Part shown: piece after piece, positions 7,940 through 17,007 of the stretch
Position numbering within the stretch: the first letter of the stretch is position 1
Layout of the letters: the number at the start of each line of letters is the position of its first letter
From: Mesostigma viride
Taxonomy: Eukaryota; Streptophyta; Mesostigmatophyceae; Mesostigmatales; Mesostigmataceae
DNA length: 20,729 bases
Direction of reading: 5' to 3'
Assembly (NCBI GenBank): GCA_009746045.1
Contig: RPFO01001767.1
Span: 1 to 20,729, forward strand
Notes under the pieces: model-generated
What the model was told of the DNA's origin: nothing
What the model saw: only the letters and a program-made list of their open reading frames with translations
The model's database searches: none
Made by a program: the position numbers and the translations under genes

Positions 7940-8526
7940 TGTTACGTCCCGGCCCTTTTGGTCGGACGTAACAATGGAATAAATTACTAAGGCCGTGTGG
8001 CCGTTGTACTGGGTTTTATGAATATTGACTATTGTGTGAATTGGACTAGTTATTTTGGTCCTAGGTTGACCTTTTAGGGGCCGGTGCCGTGGCGCCGCGC
8101 CAGTTCTGGGTCTGTCTATAGTTCTAGGCGTGGATCCTGTAGTTGGGGGTCGATGTCGGCCCGGATCCTACGCGGAATGAGTGACTTGGATTGTCCAATG
8201 GGGTTTGGTGTTGTATCTGCGCCGCAACCAACCTAGGTTAAATTAGTCCGAGGACGAGAGTCTCGTCCTCTTGGTTTGATGAATGATAAGTGCGAATACG
8301 CCTACACATTGAGCCCGGGGCAATTATCCATTTGTAATTGGTCTTGCTAGCCATTATAAGTGTGTACAATTAGCTTGGCATCAAGCCGTGATGCCAGATA
8401 TCTCACGACTCACGTCGTGAAGCGCAACCTACATTAGGCCATCTTGAATTATTCCTAATTCCGGCAAGGAGGGTCTTTCGCTACGTACATAGCTCAGGCT
8501 AGGTGTGTCTGGGCTGGGACGTAACA
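7940..8526 (+). mobile_element. 3' LTR (587 bp) of a 5'-truncated Ty3/gypsy-like element
   Basis: It starts TGTTACGTCCC and ends GGGACGTAACA, an 11-bp perfect terminal inverted repeat bounded by TG...CA. A polypurine tract abuts its left end. It shares many blocks, in order, with the LTR at 10402-11077: caacaatggaataaatta, ggactagttattttgg, a cctaggt block and a 21-bp palindrome. The two differ over much of their length, so they come from related elements and not from the two ends of one recent insertion. No 5' LTR for this copy is seen to its left. Confidence 0.85.
8250..8270 (+). other. Perfect palindromic hairpin in the LTR, conserved in both LTRs
   Basis: Ten bases (gaggacgaga) pair with ten (tctcgtcctc) around one g. 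The same 21 nt occur at 10804-10824 in the other LTR although surrounding sequence has diverged. This suggests a selected RNA or DNA structure. Its function is unknown. Confidence 0.7.
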
Positions 8527-8914
8527 CGCATCCGCCAAACTGCGTTGCGTCGACGGGCGTTTGCTCGTCATATATTGCGTTTAAGATTCGGAAAACTATA
8601 CCAGCATGTGCGTCTTAGAAAGACGAAGCGATAGTGATATTCACGGCTAAATTTGGTGCTCAAACGTAAAAGTTATGAGCTCCGCCGTCAGCCATGGCTA
8701 CCTCGTGGCTCGTGGCTCGTGGCTCGTGCCTTGGGATCGGAGTCATGTCATAATTTAATTTTAATTTAACTATTCATGGATATCTGTAGGGAGACATGTG
8801 TGTAGCACTCCCGACTTGTACCCCGACTAGGTCAGTTGTCCCCAGTTATCAAATTCTCGCGAGCCCTCTCTTACTGACTACTTTGACTATTTTACCCCGA
8901 CTACATCGTGTCCG
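8527..8914. other. Non-coding stretch between the 3' LTR and the foldback element
   Basis: No credible gene was found. It is AT-richer than the elements and holds a short run of cgtggct repeats (about 8704-8728) and AT-rich sequence near 8752-8770. Short words such as taccccgact recur at 8819 and 8893. Confidence 0.6.
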
Positions 8915-9575
8915 GTTCTCAAATTCTCAAGTTCTCGGAGGGCGCCGCCCGAGATTAAATAAGAGGTACCTTGAAATTAAATAAGAGGCATGCCTCTATC
9001 CAGCTATATTTTTGGAGGCGAGTTTCTATTGGCGTTAAGTTGTAGTATTGTTCGACAACGTGTCAGCTGCAGGCCGTATAATTTATTCCGACTTCTACAT
9101 TTTCACCGCTTGGTAAAAAAAGGATCACCTATATCAAGGAAACAACAAAGATCACTTATATACCCGACTTCTCCGTAAAATCTCATCGACCGGGTTTCGA
9201 AACAACCCACGAACACCGTAGATGCAGATCCAACGGAGCAAACAAGGTCACGACCGACGCGGCGCCAAATAGTCGCCAAGGTTCCTTTTCTGCGAGCAAT
9301 TTTACAACGTACGTCGCGCCGCGTCGTGTACCCAAGCCCTTTTCTGAACGTGAGATCCGCTATCCGCTTGCCAGACCGGGAACTCCGTCCAATACCGTCG
9401 TGCATTGAATTGAATTGGAACATAACTCCTTTCCGTCACCCTTGACATCAGTGTTTTCGTACAATACTACAAATTCACGCCAATAGAAATTCGCGTCCGA
9501 ACATATATCTTGATAGAGTCATGCCTCTTATTTAATTTCAAGGTACCCGCCCTCTGAGAATTTGAGAATTGAGAA
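8915..9575. mobile_element. Foldback/MITE-like element with long inverted arms
   Basis: The left arm (8915-9000) and right arm (9512-9575) are inverted copies. Both carry gttctcaa, agagggcg, then taccttgaaattaaataaga and ggcatg.ctctatc (right arm read on the minus strand). The left arm has an extra piece of about 20 bp that duplicates gattaaataagaggtacc. The core (9001-9511) has only short ORFs without recognisable products, including a 106-codon minus-strand one at 9103-9423. Ends matching aaattaaataagaggcat recur at 9667-9684, which suggests a family. Confidence 0.6.
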
Positions 9576-9684
9576 CTGTGCAGAGCCAATTTTACCCCGA
9601 CTTTGACTGTATTGGCTCGAGTCCAAACTCAAACTCAAACTCCAACTCCACCTTCCGAGTCCAAGTGGAAATTAAATAAGAGGC

Positions 9685-10401
9685 ATTCTATTAACCGTGG
9701 AACTCCAGGGTAACCAGACTCTTTATTAAAACAATGAGTGGAGCACATACAAAAGGCAGGCCACATCCCGGCCGCCGATGCTCATGGGAACACTTATTGC
9801 TTGGCAAAGGCTAGCCTTACCCCCAAACACGCAGGGAGGGTGGGCGGGAAAAGAAAAGAGGCCGACCTTAGCTAGGTGGGTTTGTTTTTGTCCTTTTTTG
9901 CGTGTCATGCGGCCTTGGCCCGGACGGCATTTTTTCGCCACGCAAATGTTGCGTCTGATCGAACAAATGATGCAATGTGGCGTTCTAATTGCCGGCAGCT
10001 TACGTAAGGCTGCCGGGGCTATTAGGTCACATATTGCGTGAGAGAAAGAATCTAGATCTAGTTAATCACTACGCCATGAGCCAAGAAACCTAGACAGTGG
10101 CAGGACCGTTTATATCTCAACGTAGCTCCTGCCACCTGGCCAAGAAAAACTGGCCAAAGCTTTGGCCACGACTGATCCGGATCAGGCCGCACCGGCCTCA
10201 AAAGGTATGTCACGTGAACCCAATAACCTAGCTATAGCGGCTACCCTTCCATCTCACTATAAAGAAACTATGTTCAGAGAACCACGATTCTATTAACCGT
10301 GGAACTCCAGGGTAACCAGACTCTTTATTAAAACAATGAGTGGAGCACATACAAAAGGCTGCCAGGCCACATCCCGGCCGCCGATGCTCATGGGAACACT
10401 T
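9685..10401. repeat. Direct repeat of about 111 bp (9685-9795 and 10287-10401) around a 490-bp unique spacer
   Basis: Both copies begin attctattaaccgtggaact and end catgggaacactt. They differ mainly by a 4-bp insertion (tgcc) in the second. The second copy stops exactly where the LTR at 10402 begins. On the minus strand the repeat has an AATAAA signal and could start TGTTCCC, so it may be part of an older LTR-type element. The spacer holds a TATA-like tataaa near 10258 and no convincing gene. Confidence 0.75.
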
Positions 10402-11077
10402 TGTTGCGTGCCCGACCCTTGGAACGGGCGCAACAATGGAATAAATTATGTATTTTGGCTTGTTGTCATAGTCCGTAGGACTTTGGGACTCATTTCGGGA
10501 CGTAATTTGGGAATTGTCCCTTGGTCAGGACTTTTGTATGGAACTATGATAGTTTGTGTGATTCGGACTAGTTATTTTGGGCCTAGGTTGATGTATGAGA
10601 TCTTCTAGGGGCCGGCGCAGTCGCGCCGCGCTGCGTACTTTACAGCCGGTTAAGATCTTGTATTCATGCGTGGATTCTGTAGGTGAGGGTCGATGTCGAC
10701 CCGAGGATCTTGTGTGGACTGCATGTTTCGGAGTTCTCTGGAAGGTCGGCGCCATGTCGGCGCCTCTTGCCAGCTTGGTGGCAGACCTAGGTGAAATTGG
10801 TCCGAGGACGAGAGTCTCGTCCTCTTGGTTCGGAATAAAGTGTGTGTTATCACCTGTCTGAACCTGGGGCATAAATTCCAACTGCATTTGGTAGCTCCAT
10901 CCTAAATGTGGATTGTGTAGATTAATGCAATATTAATCACCGCGAGCCGTAACAGGCCTAAAGCCACGCCTGTTCCGTTAATCCCACTCCCAAAGAGTGG
11001 TCGTGGTTAGCCAAGAAGCCGGTGACAACCTACCTTAACAATAGGATCTTTCGCACGACCCGGATGGGTTCGTTACA
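10402..11077 (+). mobile_element. 5' LTR (about 676 bp) of the large Ty3/gypsy element
   Basis: It begins TGTTGCGTGCCC and ends GGGTTCGTTACA, with imperfect inverted ends. A primer-binding-site-like sequence follows, then retroelement genes on the same strand. Homology with the 3' LTR at 7940-8526 is patchy but collinear, including the 21-bp palindrome. It contains AATAAA words near 10439 and 10833. The left flank is the interrupted direct repeat, so the target-site sequence is probably the bases around cactt. Confidence 0.8.
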
Positions 11078-11078
11078 C

Positions 11079-11091
11079 TGGTTATCGGAGG
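11079..11091 (+). promoter_or_regulatory. Putative primer-binding site
   Basis: TGGTTATCGGAGG begins two bases after the LTR end. It resembles, with one insertion and a mismatch, the TGGTATCAGAG complement of initiator tRNA-Met used by many plant gypsy elements. The assignment of the tRNA is tentative. Confidence 0.5.
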
Positions 11092-11705
11092 TTAGGTTAG
11101 GGTGGTTTTACAGGGCGGCCCAAAGCCGTGTTTAGCTTAGCGCAGGCCCAGAGCCGACCGGCATCATCCCGCCCAGCATCGGCGGTTGCCAGATCCCGGG
11201 GACGCTCAGGACAGCTACAGCCACAGCCGGCACGCCATCCAAGACCTCTTAACCCTTTGAGGGGTGTCATAGGACGCTAGACGTCCATGCAAGTGGTAAG
11301 AATTCCCTGATTTCCTTCTTGCCCCCCCCCTGTCTTACCCACGCGCGTAGAAACGGGGTTTTTGTTCTTTGTCGTAATCCGTTTTCATGTCTGTAAACGT
11401 TTGTGAGCGGGTTGTCCCAAAGACAGCCCTCGTGAGCCGTGGGTGGACCCCCAAAGGGCAACGCTGCCTACGGCTCGAGGGTAGTCACCGGCTGGCCGTT
11501 GCCTAACTGTGTTGCCGGTGGCTGGACCTCAACGTCTTTCGTACTGTTTGTGAACGTTTCGTTTCTGCCTTGTGTTTCTCTCTCGCTGTGAGCACGTCAC
11601 CTGCACGTAGAGGTATCCTGGGTGGGCTTTCCTCCCTTTCTTTCCCCTTCCTGCATTGCATGCTTGAATACCGTGTGATATTGCTTTACACCTAATCGGT
11701 AGTTC
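11092..11705 (+). other. Untranslated leader of the gypsy element
   Basis: There is no credible plus-strand ORF before the ATG at 11706. A run of nine C (around 11322) and several short GC-rich inverted repeats suggest a structured RNA leader, where packaging or translation-control signals would be expected. I cannot define a specific signal. Confidence 0.5.
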
Positions 11706-12059
11706 ATGGGAACCTCCCGCAGCAGACGTAATAATGAAGGAGGATATAGACGTATTAATCAAGGAGGTAGATCCCAATACCTATACTATGCAGTAGCACA
11801 CGACGGGGCCACAGGCCAACCAGGCATTTTTTATAGTTGGGCTGCGTGTAGCAATCATATTAAGGATAAAGTCTTACACCCAACGTCGTTAGCTAGATGG
11901 CAGGGATTTAATACATTAGCTGAGGCAGATCAGTTTATTAGGGATAATATGCCCCTCCCAGAAGGGCTGCACCAGACTAGGCGTGGCACCCAGATACCTG
12001 CACAGGATGTGTTGCATGCACTGGAGCAGCTTCACCTGGGCCCAGTCGCTAGTGCATAA
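11706..12059 (+). CDS. ORF0: small protein with RNase H1 hybrid-binding / caulimovirus viroplasmin-type domain
   Basis: The ORF is 117 aa, ATG to TAA. After a basic Gly/Arg/Asn-rich start (residues 1-24), residues 26-79 match the known pattern of the RNase H1 N-terminal hybrid-binding domain (the family shared with caulimovirus protein VI): an aromatic YYAVAHDG strand, PGIFYSWAACSNHI, then the RWQGFNTLAEADQFI block typical of its F-T/S-x-x-E-A end. That domain binds RNA:DNA hybrids or dsRNA. A role in reverse transcription or in the viroplasm-like particle would be plausible but is inferred. It lies between the LTR and gag in the same direction. Its codons are clearly AT-richer (AAT, ATT, TTA, GCA) than those of gag and pol, which suggests a separate origin. 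Domain assignment is by eye. Confidence 0.7.
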   Translation: MGTSRSRRNNEGGYRRINQGGRSQYLYYAVAHDGATGQPGIFYSWAACSNHIKDKVLHPTSLARWQGFNTLAEADQFIRDNMPLPEGLHQTRRGTQIPAQDVLHALEQLHLGPVASA

Positions 12060-12272
12060 GTACTACTACCGCTACTAGATACTAGTATAGAGTGAGACTG
12101 CCAATAGCCTAGATACAAGAGTTAGTAGATAATATTAGTACCATTAATTAATTAGTACCATTAGTTAGAAGCATTAGTTGTGGCTGCCTCTTTTCTCTCG
12201 TGCTTGCTTGTGTTTGGGGAGGTACTGTGTATTGTGTACCTAGTACGGTGCTGGTGAGGTACGTGGGCCCAA
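12060..12272 (+). other. AT-rich spacer between ORF0 and gag
   Basis: It contains repeats of attagtaccatta around 12135-12170 and no ORF. It may hold the signal for translating gag, but nothing specific is recognisable. Confidence 0.5.
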
Positions 12273-12613
12273 ATGCCCCATAAGAAGAGAGGTACAGGTG
12301 GCACACGGTCCCCAAAGGACCCTAGGCTGTCCCCAAAGGACGTTAGGGAAGAACAGCAGGAAGTGGCGAGCAAGTCCAGCCAGGGTTCCAGAAGATCTAG
12401 CAAGTCCAGTAGGGGCTCCCGAGGCTCCCGGCGATCCGATGCAGCCGCTAGGGTTACCGCAGAACGGCAGGCGACCCTGGAGTCGCAGCTAGAGCAAGCT
12501 GCCCTAGGGTTTGATCAGCAACCGCAGTCGCCGCAGCGACAGCATCAGTCTCAGCAGTCGCCGCAGCGACAGCCTCAGTCTCAGCAATCGACGTTGTCGC
12601 GACAGCCGCGGCC

Positions 12614-12670
<57 letters not shown>

Positions 12671-14516
12671 GCAGCCGCGACCGCTATTGACCCAGCATAT
12701 GGGCAACTGGGACAGGGTACCTCCTACGCAGCGACCACCATCTGTGGAAGTCGTGCAGGAGGAGGATGAGGAGATAGAGGCCGCGGATAGCTCGGTAGCT
12801 AGCTCGCCGTTTGCCCCTCCGCCTGAGTTCGTGCAGTCCTCCCAATTGGGGGCATACGCACGTGGCCGCCCGCGCCTGACCCACCCTTGGGCAGGGCGTG
12901 GCCGCGGCGGGTCGGGGCTGGGTCCTGGAAGGGATCCCCGTCGGGTCTCCTTTGGAGCAAATGAGGGCTGGCCTAGGCCCCCGCTACAGGCGTCAGGGTC
13001 GGCTCACGTGCAGACCGATCCTGAGGAGGAGGACCACGATCCCCCGGGTCCCTTTCCCACGGTCCCCACCTCCCTCCCAGCAAGGAGCGCGCCCACTAAC
13101 GCCAACTTCAGTCGGCTGCCCCTGGACGACCCCGGTTATGAGCATCCCACCTCCGTTCGCGTTCGGCGTGAGTCAGCCCCCTTTGCGTCACAGCGGGTGT
13201 CCGTGGACTACGCGCCCCGCCGAGAGTCCGGCGACCTTGATCCCGAGCGTGAGGAGGACACCTTTGTGTCCCAACGTGGGCATGACCAGGCTACAGGACG
13301 GGGCTCTCAACAGGAGATGCGGGCGCGGCGTCACGAGCCCCTCACCTTTTCCAGCCCCGCGTACTGCAGCAAGGGCGGCCCCTTGCGTCCTGACCCTGTC
13401 AAGGCCCCGCCTATGCCAGATTTTAAGGCGGTGCCCAAGCTCCATGCGGGCATGACTCCCCGTGAGATCGACGAGTGGGCCCGTATGTGGCAACAGTTGT
13501 ACACCGTCTGGTGTGAACACCATGAGTGGCAGCTGGCCACCAAGGTTTTGATCCCCTACGTGGTGGTGAAGTGTATGGACCCATCAGTGGTCGGGATGCT
13601 TAACGTTGAGAGTGTGGCGGCCCAGTCATACCCGCAGACGGTCGAGGAACTGCACGAGCGCATCCGGCGCAAGCTCATCCCTCCCGGCTATCGACTGACC
13701 GAGCGGTTTGAGTTCGGCCGCCTACGTCAGGGCAACACTGACTTGGCGGAGTTCCTCACCACTTTTGACTCCTTTGCGGCGCGGCTGACCGGGGACCTGA
13801 CGTGGACCGAGTACAAGATTCGGTTTCTGGAGGCCATCCATCCTGACCTCCTCGCTGAGGTTAAGAAGCACTATGCAGAGGTACCCTGGGACAAGCTTGA
13901 CATCCACGCTGTCCAGCAGTACCTTCTACAGGTGGCCGACGTCATCAAGCAGCCGCGCTACACCAGCACCCGCCGGTTCGCCTCATCCACGATGACACGC
14001 CGTGTCCACTTCACTGAAGTGGAACCCGACCCGTCGGAGGGGGAGGAGTCCAATGACGACGAGCAGCCGGCCACCCAACTGCACGCCATCGATGCGTCCA
14101 AGGCCCGCTGTTTCATGTGTCACGAGGTCGGGCACCTCAAGAAGGACTGCCCGCGCCTCAAGGCGCGCACCAGCACGGCGACGGAGGCCACCAAGGAGGC
14201 CCCCAAGTTTTCTGGTCCCGCCTTTGAGAAGCGCCCAGCGCCGGCAGCGCGGGATGCTCGCCCGCGCAACGCAGGCGCGCGGGCTGCCAAGCTGCGCGAC
14301 GCGCGCACGCAGCCCAACCAGTTCCAGACACCCCGCTTCCCAGCGTCGTTCTCTCGGACGGTGCGCGAGCTCAATGAGATCCTGGCGCAGCAGCAGGCTG
14401 AGGGTGACGAGTATGAGGCGCTCAATCCCGGCGACGACGACGACTCGGATGAGGGGGAAGGGGAGACCGGGCGGTCGGACGAGGCGGCCTCCCGGCCCCG
14501 CGATCCTCGTGCATAG
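12273..14516 (+). CDS. gag: Gag polyprotein (capsid and CCHC nucleocapsid) of a Ty3/gypsy element
   Basis: The ORF is 747 aa. An Arg/Ser-rich start (SKSSQGSRRSSKSSRGS) leads to a Gln-rich region with a 33-nt-scale duplication and 16 consecutive Gln (12615-12662), then a disordered acidic/Pro region. Residues of about 385-570 form the retrotransposon gag/capsid region (EIDEWARMWQQLYTVWCEHH; LHERIRRKLIPPGYRLTERF; DLAEFLTTFDSFAARLTG). A CCHC zinc knuckle C-x2-C-x4-H-x4-C begins at residue 613 (CFMCHEVGHLKKDC). The C-terminus is acidic. It should build the virus-like particle and bind the RNA genome. The stop TAG at 14514-14516 overlaps the next ORF by one base. The -1 frame is open from 14453, so a -1 frameshift would have to fall between 14453 and 14516. 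Confidence 0.92.
12615..12662 (+). repeat. (CAG)16 microsatellite coding for polyglutamine in Gag
   Basis: Sixteen uninterrupted CAG codons are in the gag frame, flanked by more Gln-rich sequence. Confidence 0.95.
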
Positions 14517-15277
14517 TGCCCCTTCCCACAGGGGTAGAAGTAGGAGTAGAGTTAGTCAACCAGGTAGAAAAGACGCCTGCACCAAATGTGGGCGCGGCCA
14601 CTCTTGAGGCCGATGTAGCATCAGGCAATAATGTAGATAGGACTGGCGGGCAGGCCCCAGAGGTCTCCCCGCCCTCTTCAGGTGCAGACGTGTCGGCGAC
14701 CGAGGTGGACCCAGCTTCAGCCAATCATGTAGATAGGTCTGGCGGACAGGCCCCAAAGGCCTCCCTGCCCTCTGCACCAAGCACCAGAACACTGCTAGTC
14801 TTTAGCGGTGGACTGGCGCTCCCCACCACCACACTTGACCCGTTTCTGAAGGAGAAGACGATCCTGGATGTTAAGTTTATGGTGGATACGGGAGCAACCA
14901 CATCTTTTATCCATGAGGCCCTGGTGCGACGCGCTGGCTACACCATTCGCCCACACCCGACGCCCATCAACGTCCGGTACGCCGATGGTAACAAGCACCC
15001 GTCCCCGGGTCTCGTGGATCTCAAGGCGGTTGTCCAGGGCATCCCGGTAGAGGTAACAGCCACAGTGGCGCCGCTGGGCGCAGCCGACATCATCTTGGGC
15101 GTGGATTGGCAGGATGCCCAGGACGTGACGATCAGTGTCAAGCGCCGGGTGGTTTGGTTTCCTGATGGCTCCTTCTGGTGCCCGCGGCACGAATACCTGG
15201 CGCATGGCACGAGGTGCACAACGTTCAGCACGACGCGGGGCCCGAGAAGCCACGACGCCATGCTTCTCAGATGCTGA
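14516..15277 (+). CDS. pol: Pol, aspartic protease part (-1 frame relative to gag)
   Basis: The open frame is 253 codons long and has no obvious ATG near its start, which suits expression by frameshift. Residues of about 35-90 contain an imperfect 32-aa duplication (NVDRTGGQAPEVSPPSS and HVDRSGGQAPKASLPSA). The retropepsin domain follows: strand KFMVDTGATTSFI with catalytic Asp at residue 124, then the IILGVDWQ strand typical of the C-terminal half of the fold. It would cleave the Gag and Pol polyproteins after dimerising. The frame ends at TGA 15275-15277 and overlaps the RT frame by about 100 nt. Confidence 0.88.
   Translation: MPLPTGVEVGVELVNQVEKTPAPNVGAATLEADVASGNNVDRTGGQAPEVSPPSSGADVSATEVDPASANHVDRSGGQAPKASLPSAPSTRTLLVFSGGLALPTTTLDPFLKEKTILDVKFMVDTGATTSFIHEALVRRAGYTIRPHPTPINVRYADGNKHPSPGLVDLKAVVQGIPVEVTATVAPLGAADIILGVDWQDAQDVTISVKRRVVWFPDGSFWCPRHEYLAHGTRCTTFSTTRGPRSHDAMLLRC
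14614..14785 (+). repeat. Imperfect 96-bp tandem duplication in pol upstream of protease
   Basis: The words gtagatagg followed by ctggcgg and caggcccca recur 96 bp apart (from 14633 and 14729), giving two 32-aa copies in frame. Confidence 0.8.
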
Positions 15278-17007
15278 TGAGCAGCAAGACGCTCGCGCGC
15301 AACCTGCAGAAGGGTAAGGAGTACTACATGTACCGCCTTGACTCGGTGCCCCTGATTCAGGAGCTGCTGGAGATCGGCACAGACTTCACTGAGGATGAGA
15401 TCGCGCGCTACAACGCCGTCCTGGCCAAGCGGGAGAAGCTGTTCGACGAGTCTACACCGCAGTTTCCCCCGCCCCGTTCTGTGTTGCACCATATCCGCCT
15501 CAAGGAAGGCTACGGGCCCACCACGTCCCCGATGTACCGGATGGGGCCCGTCGAGCTGATGGAGCTCAAGAAGATCCTGATGGCCCTCCTTGAGCGTGGT
15601 CTGATTGAGCCCAGTAACAGCCCCTTCTCCGCTGGGGTACTCCTTGTGCCCAAGCCTGGGGGCAAGTGGCGGCTCGTCACCGACTACAGGAAGCTCAACG
15701 CGATCACTGTCAAGTCCAAGTACCCGCTCCCGCGCATTGATGACATCTTCAATCGGGTGCAGGGTGCCACCTGCTTCACGGTGATCGACTGCGCCGATGG
15801 GTTTTGGCAGCTTCGCATCGCTGAAGAGGACTGTCACAAGACGGCCTTCAATACGCCATACGGACACTACCAGTTCCGCGTGGCGGCGATGGGGCTCTGC
15901 AACTCACCAGCCAGCTTCCAGATGCTCATGAACGACATCTTGCGGCCCGTCATGGGGACCGCACACCTGCCACAGGTGTCCAGTGACCTGCGCGACCCTC
16001 GCAAGGGGGACAAGCCGCCCTGGTCCTGGAAACGCACTTGCGCGCTGGCCTATCTAGATGACATCCTGGTGTACTCCAAGACCTTCGAGGAGCACCTGGA
16101 GGACGTCGATACGGTCCTGCGCATCATGGAAGACGAGCATCTCTCGGCCCGCAGGGCTAAGGTTCGCGCGGGGCGCAGCGTCCCGTTCCTGGGCCACACG
16201 CTTTCTGCAGCAGGCGTGGCCACGGACCCCGAGAAGATCGCCTCTGTCCAACAGTGGCCAGCTCCGACCGACGTGAAGGGCGTGCGTAGCTTCCTGGGCA
16301 TTGCGTCATACTATCGACGCTTCATCCCCAGGTTTGCCACGATCGCGTCGCCCATCAACGCTCTCCTCAAGAAGGGCGTGTCCTTCGTCTGGTCGGCACA
16401 GTGCCAGCAGGCCTTTGAGGCCCTCAAGGCCAGTTTGACTGCGGCCCCAGTGCTCGTGCTCCCAGACCCGTCCCTTCCTTTTGTGGTCGCGACGGATGCC
16501 AGCAAGGTGGCTATCGGCGGGGTCCTCCTGCAGGACCAAGGCAAGGGCTTGCAACCGGTTGAGTACATCTCCCGCACAATGATCCCCGCCGAGCGGAACT
16601 ATCCGGTCCACCAGCAGGAGCTGTTGGCTGTGGTCTACTGTTGCCACACATGGCGCCACCACCTGTTGGGCGCGCAGTTTGATGTTGCGGTCAGCGAGAC
16701 AGGAGACCTCGACCCCGCCCGTTTGATTATTCACACGGACCATAGGCCCCTGACTCACCTCCTGACGCAGCCAAATCTGACGCCCCGTCAGGCCAGATGG
16801 ATGGAGTACCTTTCCCAATTCGCCCCTTTTAAGATCCAGTACGTGAAGGGTGCGGACAATGTTGTGCCCGACGCCCTCTCCCGTCGTGCTGACTACTGGT
16901 TCTATGAGGACATGGGGGTGCTCCATACCACCTGCGAGGAGGCGCCTGGCGCCCCGCTCTACGATGACCCCCACGGTCGCCGCGGGCGCGCTACCTGTTC
17001 CACATGA
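15178..17007 (+). CDS. pol: Pol, reverse transcriptase and RNase H (-1 frame relative to protease)
   Basis: The frame is open for 609 codons. RT runs from about residue 105 to 330: KPGGKWRLVTDYRKLN, KYPLPRIDDIF, the first catalytic region VIDCADGFWQL, TAFNTPYGHYQF, and YLDDILVYS at residues 292-300. An unusual 26-residue insertion (261-286, DLRDPRKGDKPPW) sits just before YLDD. The connection GIASYYRRFIP leads to RNase H, whose acidic residues are all present: Asp 440 (VATDASKVAIG), Glu in HQQELLAVV, Asp in IHTDHRPLTHL and Asp in KGADNVVPDALSR. RNase H also carries about 14 extra residues (SETGDLDPARL) before HTDH. The domains look catalytically intact. The stop codon overlaps the integrase ATG (ATGA at 17004-17007). 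The first about 45 residues may not be translated, as the natural entry is by frameshift from the protease. Confidence 0.92.
   Translation: MPAARIPGAWHEVHNVQHDAGPEKPRRHASQMLMSSKTLARNLQKGKEYYMYRLDSVPLIQELLEIGTDFTEDEIARYNAVLAKREKLFDESTPQFPPPRSVLHHIRLKEGYGPTTSPMYRMGPVELMELKKILMALLERGLIEPSNSPFSAGVLLVPKPGGKWRLVTDYRKLNAITVKSKYPLPRIDDIFNRVQGATCFTVIDCADGFWQLRIAEEDCHKTAFNTPYGHYQFRVAAMGLCNSPASFQMLMNDILRPVMGTAHLPQVSSDLRDPRKGDKPPWSWKRTCALAYLDDILVYSKTFEEHLEDVDTVLRIMEDEHLSARRAKVRAGRSVPFLGHTLSAAGVATDPEKIASVQQWPAPTDVKGVRSFLGIASYYRRFIPRFATIASPINALLKKGVSFVWSAQCQQAFEALKASLTAAPVLVLPDPSLPFVVATDASKVAIGGVLLQDQGKGLQPVEYISRTMIPAERNYPVHQQELLAVVYCCHTWRHHLLGAQFDVAVSETGDLDPARLIIHTDHRPLTHLLTQPNLTPRQARWMEYLSQFAPFKIQYVKGADNVVPDALSRRADYWFYEDMGVLHTTCEEAPGAPLYDDPHGRRGRATCST

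Noticed and set aside
8250-8270. LTR hairpin as part of a hammerhead ribozyme
   Set aside because: The gaggacgagag word recalls a hammerhead arm, but the required CUGAUGA and GAAA core around it is missing.
9103-9423. 106-codon minus-strand ORF inside the foldback element
   Set aside because: There is no recognisable motif, no sign of splicing partners and no second copy to show constraint. It is likely a chance ORF.
9726-10041. Overlapping short ORFs on both strands in the direct-repeat spacer
   Set aside because: They overlap each other, have no family features and cross the repeat boundary, so they are treated as chance.
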